Origin: Microbacterium sp. PM5
GTDB lineage: Bacteria > Actinomycetota > Actinomycetes > Actinomycetales > Microbacteriaceae
Assembly: GCF_003293595.1 (NCBI RefSeq)
Contig: NZ_CP022162.1
Location: 2,213,798 to 2,277,797, forward strand
Direction of reading: 5' to 3'
Length of the DNA: 64,000 nucleotides
Shown here: piece after piece, positions 52,855 through 59,552 of the stretch
How positions within the stretch are numbered: position 1 is the first letter of the stretch
How the letters are laid out: every line of letters begins with the position of its first letter
The notes under the pieces: generated by a model
Told to the model about the DNA's origin: nothing
Seen by the model: only the letters and a program-made list of their open reading frames with translations
Databases searched by the model: none
Translations under genes and position numbers: made by a program

Positions 52855-54285
52855 GTGGATGAGCATGACGCGTCACCGAAGGGACGTGCCCCCGCCGAGC
52901 GACGGGCGCTGAGGGCGCACCCGGCGCTCGTGCTGGCGACGGTCTGCGGCGCGCTCGCGCTGGTGTCCATCGACGTGACCATCCTCCACGTCGTCGCGCC
53001 GACCATCGCCCGCGACCTGGGCGCCACCGACACCGAGCTGCTGTGGATCATCGACATCTTCCCGTTCGTCATCTCGCCCCTGCTGCTGTCGGCGGGCGTC
53101 ATGAGCGATCGGTACGGGCGGCGCGCGTTCCTGGTCGGCGGGCTCGTCGTCTTCGCGCTCGCGTCGGCGGCCGCGGCCTTCGCCTCCAGCCCGCAGCTGC
53201 TCATCGCGGCGAGGGCCGCGATGGCCGTCGGCGCCGCAGGGGTTCTCCCCTCGACGATGTCGCTGCTTCGCGTCGCCTACCCCGATCGGGACAAGCGCGT
53301 GCGCGCCGTCGCGATCTGGTCGATGTCGTCCGCCGCCGCGGCGGCGGCGGGACCCGTGATCGGCGGCTTCGTCGTCGAGCACAGCACGTGGGGTGTGGTG
53401 TTCCTCATCAACCTGCCGCTGTGCGCGCTCGTCATCATCGCGGCGGCGGCGTTCGTTCCGGAGTCGCGCTCCACGCGGCCGGGCAGCACCGACCTCGTCA
53501 GCCAGGGGCTCGCGATCGGAGCGGTGCTGGCGGCGGCCGTGGCGATCAACAGTCTGGCCGAACACCATGTCGAACTCGTCCTCGGCGGACTGGTCGTCGC
53601 GGCCGGGTTGGGCGCGCTCTTCGTCCGGCGACAGCGCGCGATGGTTCGTGAGCGACGGACGCCGATGCTCGATGTCGCACTCTTTCGCAATCGCGCGTTC
53701 TCCAGTGCGCTGATCGCGGTCGCGCTGGCGATGTTCGCCATCGTCGGCCTCGAACTGCAGTTCGCGAGATACCTACAGCTGGGGCGCGGCTTCGAACCCC
53801 TGGATGCCGCGATCGCGCTGATCCCGCTCGCGTTGGCCACCCTGGTGGGCGCCTTCCTCTCACCGTGGTTCCTGCGGCTCCTCGGTCATCGCGCGGCGAT
53901 CTCGACCGCCCTCATCGCCGCGGGGGCGGCGCTGGCGGCGGTCGCGTTCGCGCCCGACCCCGTGCACCTGGCCGTCTTCGCCGTCGCGACCGGACTGGCA
54001 GGGCTGACCATCGAGATCGCCGCGGTCGGGGCGAACGATCTGATCGTGTCGTCGGCTGGCCTGCACGAAGTGGGCGGAGCGGCCGCGCTGGAGGAGATCT
54101 CCTACGACCTGGGCGGCGGCTTCGGCACCGCCGTGCTCGGCGCGATCGCCGTGTCGGCGGCGTCGGTGACGGAGGGCTTCCACGCCGCGGTCAGCGCCTC
54201 GGCGGTGATCCTGGCGGTCGCCGGGGTCGCGATGATCCTCACCCTGCGTCCCGCGCGAGCAGCCGCAGCGGGGCCGCGGCACTGA
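52855..54285 (+). CDS. MFS transporter, DHA2 (EmrB/QacA) type
   Basis: 476 aa, fourteen predicted helices. DHA2 signatures: SIDVTILHVVAPTIARDLGA in helix 1, GVMSDRYGRRAFLVGG loop, and the motif-C-like SSAAAAAAGPVIGGFVVEHS. The family exports drugs and cationic dyes by proton antiport. Start GTG 52855 lacks a strong RBS. No regulator of the TetR/MarR type adjoins it. Third gene in a same-strand run after purF. Confidence 0.87.
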   Translation: MDEHDASPKGRAPAERRALRAHPALVLATVCGALALVSIDVTILHVVAPTIARDLGATDTELLWIIDIFPFVISPLLLSAGVMSDRYGRRAFLVGGLVVFALASAAAAFASSPQLLIAARAAMAVGAAGVLPSTMSLLRVAYPDRDKRVRAVAIWSMSSAAAAAAGPVIGGFVVEHSTWGVVFLINLPLCALVIIAAAAFVPESRSTRPGSTDLVSQGLAIGAVLAAAVAINSLAEHHVELVLGGLVVAAGLGALFVRRQRAMVRERRTPMLDVALFRNRAFSSALIAVALAMFAIVGLELQFARYLQLGRGFEPLDAAIALIPLALATLVGAFLSPWFLRLLGHRAAISTALIAAGAALAAVAFAPDPVHLAVFAVATGLAGLTIEIAAVGANDLIVSSAGLHEVGGAAALEEISYDLGGGFGTAVLGAIAVSAASVTEGFHAAVSASAVILAVAGVAMILTLRPARAAAAGPRH

Positions 54286-54347
54286 TCACGGCGCCGACGG
54301 ATCACATCACCCACACGACGGCGCCGGCCGAGGCCGCCGGAAGAGCG

Positions 54348-54527
54348 TCAGGCTGTCTCCAGCTCGTCCTCGTCGTCGGCGTACTGGTCGGCCCACTTGT
54401 CGACGTACGGGTCTTCCTCGTGGTGTCCGAGCTCCTTTTCGAGCGCGGAGTAGTTCACGTTGTAGGTGTCGTACTTCAGCTCGCGAGCGATCTTGGTGTG
54501 CTTCGCTTTCTGACGGCCACGCCCCAT
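54348..54527 (-). CDS. DUF3073 protein
   Basis: 59 aa from ATG 54527 (GAGGGGG at six-base spacing). Matches DUF3073: MGRGRQKAKHTKIARELKYD, then YSALEKELG and an acidic tail DEDELETA. A basic head and acidic tail suggest nucleic-acid or ribosome contact, but the function is unknown. DUF3073 genes next to purM-purF are a standing feature of actinobacterial genomes; here two MFS genes intervene. Confidence 0.9.
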   Translation of the reverse strand: MGRGRQKAKHTKIARELKYDTYNVNYSALEKELGHHEEDPYVDKWADQYADDEDELETA

Positions 54528-54694
54528 GCGAGACCCCCTCATTTCTGAGTCACGGACGATGCGAGTTTTCCCGCATTTCGTCCGGCGCATTCACGATGCG
54601 ATTGACGATCCGGCTTCCTGCCGGGAAGAGTAGCATTCAGAATAACACGGTGCCCCCGGCGCCTCGCGGTGCGGGGGAGGACGGGGAAGGTCGC

Positions 54695-55213
54695 ATGGCC
54701 GAAACAGACGAGAGTCCGGTTCCTCAGCGGGCGGTGATCGTCGGCGTCATTCCTGACCAGCCGGCTCGCGTTCTCAAAGAAGCAGCCCGGTACGCGAAGC
54801 TCTTCTCGGCGCCCTTGATCGTCGCCCACGTCGACGTCACGCGCTTCGTCACGTACGAGGATCCGGACGGCTATATGCACACCGCGCCGATCGACATCGA
54901 CCTCGCCATCGGGGAGGCGCAGCTGAGCGCGGTCGAGGGCGTCGCGGCATCCGCGCTGGACGGCTCGGGTGTCGAGTGGAGCGTCACCCAGCTCGTCGGC
55001 GACCCGGCTCTGGCGATCAAGCACCTCGCCGAGAAGGCGCAGGCGCGCCTGATCGTCGTCGGTACCCGCCGCCGCGGGTTCGGAGAGTCGATCCGCGAGT
55101 TCTTCACGGGCTCGGTCGCCGCCCGTCTGGCGCACCGTCAGTCGCGCCCCATCCTCGTCGTCCCCCTGGAAGACCCCGTCGGCGACGACGAGGACCTCTG
55201 GCCCGCGTCGTAG
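54695..55213 (+). CDS. Universal stress protein (UspA family)
   Basis: 172 aa from ATG 54695 (GGGGAAGG upstream). Single Usp domain (about 10-150): AVIVGVIPDQPARVLKEAAR, then the ATP-binding end GTRRRGFGESIREFFTGSVA with the G2xG9xGS spacing and SRPILVVPLED. An ATP-binding class protein, expressed under starvation or stress in relatives. Monocistronic, closed by the inverted repeat at 55249-55311. Confidence 0.9.
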   Translation: MAETDESPVPQRAVIVGVIPDQPARVLKEAARYAKLFSAPLIVAHVDVTRFVTYEDPDGYMHTAPIDIDLAIGEAQLSAVEGVAASALDGSGVEWSVTQLVGDPALAIKHLAEKAQARLIVVGTRRRGFGESIREFFTGSVAARLAHRQSRPILVVPLEDPVGDDEDLWPAS

Positions 55214-55248
55214 CCCCTCCCCCCCTCCCCGCGAGCCGCTACGAACTC

Positions 55249-55311
55249 GCCGAGCCGCCATCTTTTGACACGCCGGAAGGCGGCGGATCGGCGGAAAGAT
55301 AGCGGCTCGGC
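55249..55311. repeat. Long inverted repeat between usp and padR
   Basis: GCCGAGCCGCCATCTTT (55249-55265) and AAAGATAGCGGCTCGGC (55295-55311): a 17-bp arm pair with one mismatch around a 29-nt loop that holds its own CGCC/GGCG hairpin. Probably a bidirectional terminator for the convergent genes, with repeat-like character. Confidence 0.7.
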
Positions 55312-55341
55312 GGAGAAGGCGAGAGCGGACGGGCCCGTGCG

Positions 55342-55977
55342 TCAGCGGAGTGCGCGGGTCAGGGCGGCCAGGGTGTCGTCCAGCGCGCGCGACAGGTCGT
55401 CGACGGCGTCGGCCGCGAGTTGTCCGCCGTGCGCCAGATGCGTGCGCAGATCCGCGCGCACGGTGGCGCGGAATTCGCTCACGATCGCCTCGGCCCGCCT
55501 CATCTGCTCTCGCGACGAATGCCGCGCCTCGTCCCCCCCCGACGCGGATGCCGAGGCGCGTGCGCCGGTGCGGTCACGGTCGGCGTTGTCTCGTTCCGAC
55601 TGCGCCGAAGCGGCGAGATCGGCGCGGAGGCTCTTCATCGCCTCGCGGACGCTGCCGCGGACCTCGTCGGCGATCAGCCGTACGCTGTCGGCAAGCCCCG
55701 CCTCGATCCCCTCGAGCTCGTGGGCGCGAGCGGCCACCTCGGCGCGCCCCGCCTCGGTGATCGCGTACACGGTCTTGCGGCCGTCCACGGTCTTGGTGAC
55801 CAGGCCCTCCTCCTCGAGCTTCGACAGCCGGGGATAGATGGTGCCGGCGCTGGGCGTATAGGTTCCGCCGGTGCGATCGGACAGCGCCTGCATCAAGTCG
55901 TACCCGTGGCGCGGCGACTCGTCGAGCAGGTTCAGCAGGTAGAGGCGCAGATCGCCGTGCGAGAAGACGGGAGGCAT
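55342..55977 (-). CDS. PadR-family regulator
   Basis: 211 aa from ATG 55977. N-terminal PadR winged helix: LYLLNLLDESPRHGYDLMQA, then YTPSAGTIYPRLSKLEEEGL and a wing TKTVDGRKTVYAIT. A long charged C-terminal helical region (about 100-211) replaces the usual short dimerisation tail and has low-complexity Ala/Ser/Arg stretches. It starts 3 bp before the end of the DUF4097 gene (same strand), so both share the palindromic operator at 56851-56904. Confidence 0.88.
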   Translation of the reverse strand: MPPVFSHGDLRLYLLNLLDESPRHGYDLMQALSDRTGGTYTPSAGTIYPRLSKLEEEGLVTKTVDGRKTVYAITEAGRAEVAARAHELEGIEAGLADSVRLIADEVRGSVREAMKSLRADLAASAQSERDNADRDRTGARASASASGGDEARHSSREQMRRAEAIVSEFRATVRADLRTHLAHGGQLAADAVDDLSRALDDTLAALTRALR

Positions 55978-55979
55978 GC

Positions 55980-56831
55980 TCAGTTCTCCTCGGCGGTCGC
56001 GGATGCCGCGGCATCCGGAGCGGCCGGCGAGCGGCGCAGCACCGTGACGTCGCCCGAGACCGAATTGGCGCGCACGTCGGCGAAGCTGCCGCTGAGCTCC
56101 CCGACGGAGTCGACGTAGTTCGAGGGCCCAGAGCTCGAGCGCTTGACGCCGTCGACCATGAGCCGCCCGCTGACGCTGCGCAGCACGAAGTTGGCCGGGT
56201 GGCCCTCGTCGAGACGCACGGTCGCGTCGCCGGACACGGTGTTGAGGCTGACCAGGTCGACCCGATCGGTCGAGTCGACGAGCATGCCGCCCGAGACGGT
56301 GTCGATCGTCGCTTTGCGGATGCTGCCGGTGGCCGCCACATCGCCGGACACCGAGTTGGCGCTGAGTGCGCCGTCGAGGCCGCGGATCTGCACGTCGCCC
56401 GAGACGGCGTTGACCGAGAGGTCGCCGGTGAGGCCGTCGACGATGATGTCGCCGGAGACGGTGTTCAGGCGCGCGCCCGAGGCGAGGCCCGACACGAGCG
56501 CGCTCGCGGAGACGACGCCGAGGGTCAGCAGGATGCCGCGGGGGACCGCGACGCTGATCTCCGCCTTGGGGCCGCCGGAGCCGAAGTTGCGGAACACCTC
56601 GAGGAAATTGTCCCAGCGCAGCTGCGGATGGTCGATCTCCACCACGTCGCCGGAGGCCTCGATGCGGAGGTCCTTGATGGTGACGGCGTGCACTTCGATG
56701 CGCACGCCGGGCTCGTCGTGCGCGACGACGTCGATCTGGCCGCCGACGAGGCCCACCTTCAGCTTGCGGATGTCTTCGAGGTCGATCACCCGGGTCTCGC
56801 CCGGCCTGATGAGCCACTTCTCCAGAGTCAT
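55980..56831 (-). CDS. DUF4097 beta-strand repeat protein
   Basis: 283 aa, no signal peptide or membrane helix. Pattern of DUF4097/LiaG-type proteins: about nine repeats with VSGD or VSGx (NTVSGDIIVDG, NAVSGDVQIRG, NSVSGDVAATG, NTVSGDATVRL), predicting a parallel beta solenoid. The C-terminus carries the GGATGCCGCGGCATCC word (Asp-Ala-Ala-Ala-Ser). In relatives these proteins join stress or PadR-controlled operons, often with membrane partners; function unknown. First gene after the long palindrome. Confidence 0.85.
   Translation of the reverse strand: MTLEKWLIRPGETRVIDLEDIRKLKVGLVGGQIDVVAHDEPGVRIEVHAVTIKDLRIEASGDVVEIDHPQLRWDNFLEVFRNFGSGGPKAEISVAVPRGILLTLGVVSASALVSGLASGARLNTVSGDIIVDGLTGDLSVNAVSGDVQIRGLDGALSANSVSGDVAATGSIRKATIDTVSGGMLVDSTDRVDLVSLNTVSGDATVRLDEGHPANFVLRSVSGRLMVDGVKRSSSGPSNYVDSVGELSGSFADVRANSVSGDVTVLRRSPAAPDAAASATAEEN
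56001..56016. repeat. GGATGCCGCGGCATCC palindrome inside the DUF4097 gene
   Basis: Exact copy of the 16-bp palindrome in the 3' end of the gene. Confidence 0.7.
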
Positions 56832-56850
56832 CTGTTTCTCCTGACGTGAG

Positions 56851-56904
56851 GCGATTCGAGATATATCGCGTTATCCGAGAGTAACACGATATATCTCGAA
56901 TCGC
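56851..56904. promoter_or_regulatory. 54-bp palindromic operator of the PadR/DUF4097 operon
   Basis: Arms of 18 bp (second arm CGATATATCTCGAATCGC, 56887-56904) pair perfectly; inside them GTTA (56870-56873) and TAAC (56882-56885) also pair. Each arm contains CGAGATATATCG or its complement, so two half-sites of a PadR-like ATATAT-centred box are arranged head to head. Located 20 bp before the DUF4097 start. Confidence 0.8.
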
Positions 56905-57017
56905 CAGCGTGTTCGTCCGACTTCCCGGTTGGTCCGTCCCTTCTTGCCGGCGGCGAGCGGCGTCAGCAACGAGACGGACCGGACGAACGGAGCGGGACGA
57001 GGCCCCCACAACGCGGA

Positions 57018-57051
57018 CGCGCCGGCCCACCGTGAGGTGAGCCGGCGCGTT
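57018..57051. terminator. Hairpin after the small membrane protein gene
   Basis: ACGCGCCGGC-C-CACC, loop GTGA, GGTG-A-GCCGGCGCGT, with a matched internal mismatch. It lies just past the stop of the minus-strand gene at 57071. The remaining 112 bp to the operator hold nothing I recognise. Confidence 0.7.
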
Positions 57052-57070
57052 GTCCGGTTGTGCGACGTCG

Positions 57071-57232
57071 CTACGCGCGACCGCCGCGAACGAGTCGCAG
57101 CAGGAACGCGATGATCGCGATCACGGCGACGATCAGGGCGACCCACAGCAGCCAGTTCAGGGCGGCGTTCATGCCGCCGACGATGGCGAGCACGATCGCG
57201 ACGACGATGATGATGATCAGAGCGAGATTCAT
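57071..57232 (-). CDS. Small two-helix membrane protein
   Basis: 53 aa from ATG 57232 (GGAG seven bases upstream). Nearly all hydrophobic: MNLALIIIIVVAIVLAIVGG, then MNAALNWLLWVALIVAVIAI and a basic end RLVRGGRA. Two closely spaced membrane helices. Small, abundant envelope-stress-type membrane proteins look like this, but no family is assigned. A strong hairpin follows the gene. Confidence 0.7.
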   Translation of the reverse strand: MNLALIIIIVVAIVLAIVGGMNAALNWLLWVALIVAVIAIIAFLLRLVRGGRA

Positions 57233-57340
57233 GTGATTGCTCCATTCTCGGGGGACTCCATGACCCCCTGAAACTAGTCCCGTTCCGCGGGGGAGGCACC
57301 CCCCTTGCCGCGGCCTTCGCACCTGCGGTAGGGCGGTTAT

Positions 57341-57610
57341 ATGCCACAGAACAGCACACCTCCTTCGCTGAAGGATCCCGAGCTCTACGAGGAGCTGCGC
57401 AAGGACGGCGCGTCGAAGCAGAAGGCGGCGCGCATCTCCAACGCCGCCGCGCGGGACGGCCGGAAGGCCGTCGGGCGACGAGGTGGCGAGTCCGGCTCGT
57501 ACGAGGACTGGACGGTGGCCGAGTTGCGCGCTCGCGCGAAGGAACTCGGCATCCGCGGGTACTCCGGTGCGCGCAAGGCGGAGCTCATCGACATGCTTCG
57601 AGACTCCTGA
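57341..57610 (+). CDS. Rho_N-domain protein
   Basis: 89 aa. The N-terminal half is charged and plasmid-stabilisation-like (KDPELYEELRKDGASKQKAA), with RISNAAARDGRKAVGRRGGE. The C-terminal 40 residues match the Rho termination factor N-terminal (LEM-like) domain: YEDWTVAELRARAKELGIRG then GARKAELIDMLRDS. Likely nucleic-acid binding. The topoisomerase IB gene begins 1 bp after its stop, so the two are co-translated. Confidence 0.85.
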   Translation: MPQNSTPPSLKDPELYEELRKDGASKQKAARISNAAARDGRKAVGRRGGESGSYEDWTVAELRARAKELGIRGYSGARKAELIDMLRDS

Positions 57611-57611
57611 C

Positions 57612-58574
57612 GTGCCGCGCCTGCGCCGCGTCCGCCCCGGACGCGACCTCGGCTACCGGCGCCTGCGCTCCGGTTCGGGATTCCGCTACGTGGATGCCGA
57701 CGGCGCCGCCCTCCCTGCCGCGGAGCGCGAACGCGTGGTCGCGCTCGTCATCCCCCCGGCGTGGAACGACGTGTGGATCTGCGCCGCCGCGAACGGCCAC
57801 ATCCAGGCCACCGGCGTCGACGAGGCCGGACGGATGCAGTACCTCTACCACCCGGAGTGGTCGACCACCCGCGACAAGGGCAAGTACGCGCGGGCGCTGC
57901 AGCTCGCCGAGAGCCTGCCGCGCGCCCGCGGGCGCATCACCGCGTCGCTGCGCCGCGACGACCTCGACCGCGAGCGGGTGCTCGCGACCGCGTTTCGCCT
58001 GCTCGACCAGGCGGCCCCGCGAGTGGGCAGCGAGCGGTACTTCACCGCGCACGGCAGTCGGGGGCTCACCACGCTGCAGCGGCGGGATGCCGCGGTCAGC
58101 GGTACCGTCACGAGCCTGCGCTTTCCGGGCAAGAGCGGCAAGCGGCAGAGCCTCGACGTGGACGACGAAGACCTCGCCGTCGTCGTCGAGATGCTCGCTG
58201 CGGGTCGGCCGGCTGCACCTCTTCTGGCGTACGCGCGCGGTCGCCGGCGCGTTGCCCTGACCCCCCGGGACGTCAATGTGTACGTCCGCACCATGACCGG
58301 CGGCAGCTTCACCGCGAAGGATTTCCGCACGCTGCGCGGCACCATCCTCGCGGCCGACGCGCTGGCGCGCATCGGGACCACCACCACGAAAGCCGATCGC
58401 AAACGCGCCGAGGTGCTCGCCGTCAAGGCGGCGGCCGCGGCCCTGGGCAACACGCCGACGGTGGCCAAGAGCTCGTACATCGATCCCCGCGTGTTCGCGC
58501 GGTATCGACGCGGTGAACTGCTGGACACGACGGTTTCGCCGGAATCGGCGATCCGTGCGCTGCTGGGTCCGTGA
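57612..58574 (+). CDS. DNA topoisomerase IB
   Basis: 320 aa from GTG 57612. Compact bacterial type IB enzyme: N-terminal RYVDADGAALPAAERERVVA and VIPPAWNDVWICAAANGHIQ; catalytic domain with GSRGLTTLQRRDAAVSG, KDFRTLRGTILAADAL and nucleophile Tyr289 in KSSYIDPRV. It relaxes supercoils of both signs through a 3'-phosphotyrosine link, without ATP. Coupled to the Rho_N-domain gene upstream. Confidence 0.93.
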   Translation: MPRLRRVRPGRDLGYRRLRSGSGFRYVDADGAALPAAERERVVALVIPPAWNDVWICAAANGHIQATGVDEAGRMQYLYHPEWSTTRDKGKYARALQLAESLPRARGRITASLRRDDLDRERVLATAFRLLDQAAPRVGSERYFTAHGSRGLTTLQRRDAAVSGTVTSLRFPGKSGKRQSLDVDDEDLAVVVEMLAAGRPAAPLLAYARGRRRVALTPRDVNVYVRTMTGGSFTAKDFRTLRGTILAADALARIGTTTTKADRKRAEVLAVKAAAAALGNTPTVAKSSYIDPRVFARYRRGELLDTTVSPESAIRALLGP

Positions 58575-58594
58575 GGCGACGCTAGTCTGCGGAC

Positions 58595-59029
58595 GTGACT
58601 CGTCCCCGCTGGTTCTCGCCGGTCGCCCTCGTGCTGGTGATCCTCGGCGGCATGATCGGCGTCGCGATCCGCGCGGCCGTGGTGGTGCCCCTGGGGGCGG
58701 TGAACCCGCATCCGCTGGTCGTGCCGGCCGTCACGCTCGTCATCAACCTGCTGGGTTCGCTGCTGCTGGGCGTCATCGTGGGCTGGTTCGCCGATCGGCA
58801 TCCGCGCGCTCGACTCTTCCTCGGGACGGGAGTCATGGGCGGGTTCACGACGTACAGCGCGTTCGCCGTGCAGACCCTCTCGACCTCGAGCGCGTCGCCC
58901 TACATCGGCATCATCCTCGTCGTGGTCTCGCTGTTCGGCGGCGTCTTCGCCGCCGTGGTGGGACTGGCGGCCGGGCGGCGCATCGCCGACCGTCCCGGCG
59001 AGGTCGAGCGTCCGGAGGATGCCGAGTGA
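58595..59029 (+). CDS. crcB: Fluoride channel FluC/CrcB, subunit 1
   Basis: 144 aa from GTG 58595; TAGTCT lies six bases upstream (leaderless). Four helices with GMIGVAIRAAVVV, the pore Asn region LVINLLGSLLLGVIVG and the fluoride-track motif GVMGGFTTYSAFAVQTL. Its GTGA stop/start overlap with the next crcB gene indicates the paired subunits are made together; such pairs form antiparallel dual-topology dimers that expel fluoride. Confidence 0.9.
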   Translation: MTRPRWFSPVALVLVILGGMIGVAIRAAVVVPLGAVNPHPLVVPAVTLVINLLGSLLLGVIVGWFADRHPRARLFLGTGVMGGFTTYSAFAVQTLSTSSASPYIGIILVVVSLFGGVFAAVVGLAAGRRIADRPGEVERPEDAE

Positions 59030-59403
59030 ACCCGGTCGAGATGGCGGCACTCGTCGTCGGCGGAGGACTGGGCGCCGGTGCGCGCTACCTGATGGATGCC
59101 GCGATCATGCGCGGGCGATCGGGTGCGTTCCCGATCGGCATCCTTCTCGTGAACGTGCTCGGATCGTTCCTGCTGGGCCTCGTCACCGGTCTCGGGCCGA
59201 ACGTGGCGCCGGCATGGGCGAGCATTCTCGGCGTGGGCGTACTGGGGGGCTTCACGACGTTCAGCACGGTGTCCACGGAGACGGCGCTGCTGGCGGAGCG
59301 GGGTCGCCGTGACTGGGCCTGGGTCAATCTCATCGGCACGCTCGTGCTCTCCCTGATCGCCGCCGCCGCCGGCCTCGTCATCGGGGAGCTCTTCCCGCGC
59401 TGA
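59026..59403 (+). CDS. crcB: Fluoride channel FluC/CrcB, subunit 2
   Basis: 125 aa from GTG 59026. Same four-helix fold: GGGLGAGARYLMD, VNVLGSFLLGLVTGLG and GVGVLGGFTTFSTVSTETAL. Positive charges are distributed opposite to subunit 1, as expected for a heterodimeric antiparallel pair (inference). Overlaps subunit 1 by four bases. Confidence 0.9.
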   Translation: MNPVEMAALVVGGGLGAGARYLMDAAIMRGRSGAFPIGILLVNVLGSFLLGLVTGLGPNVAPAWASILGVGVLGGFTTFSTVSTETALLAERGRRDWAWVNLIGTLVLSLIAAAAGLVIGELFPR

Positions 59404-59498
59404 GCGTCGACGCCCGTGGGTGCCGAGCGTCCGGATTCTCGGGTTATCCCCCGGCTTCCGTCGCCGCCCGCCGTCTGTCCGCGTGCGAGAATGAGGCG

Positions 59499-59514
59499 GA
59501 TACACGCGTGTATC
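59499..59514. promoter_or_regulatory. Palindrome GATACACGCGTGTATC upstream of the RND permease
   Basis: Perfect 16-bp palindrome 39 bp before the chosen start of the RND gene. It resembles a TetR-type operator; no TetR gene is in the window. Confidence 0.5.
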
Positions 59515-59552
59515 GGTTTTTCGTCCGCGCCTTCCGACAGCAAGGGTTTTCC

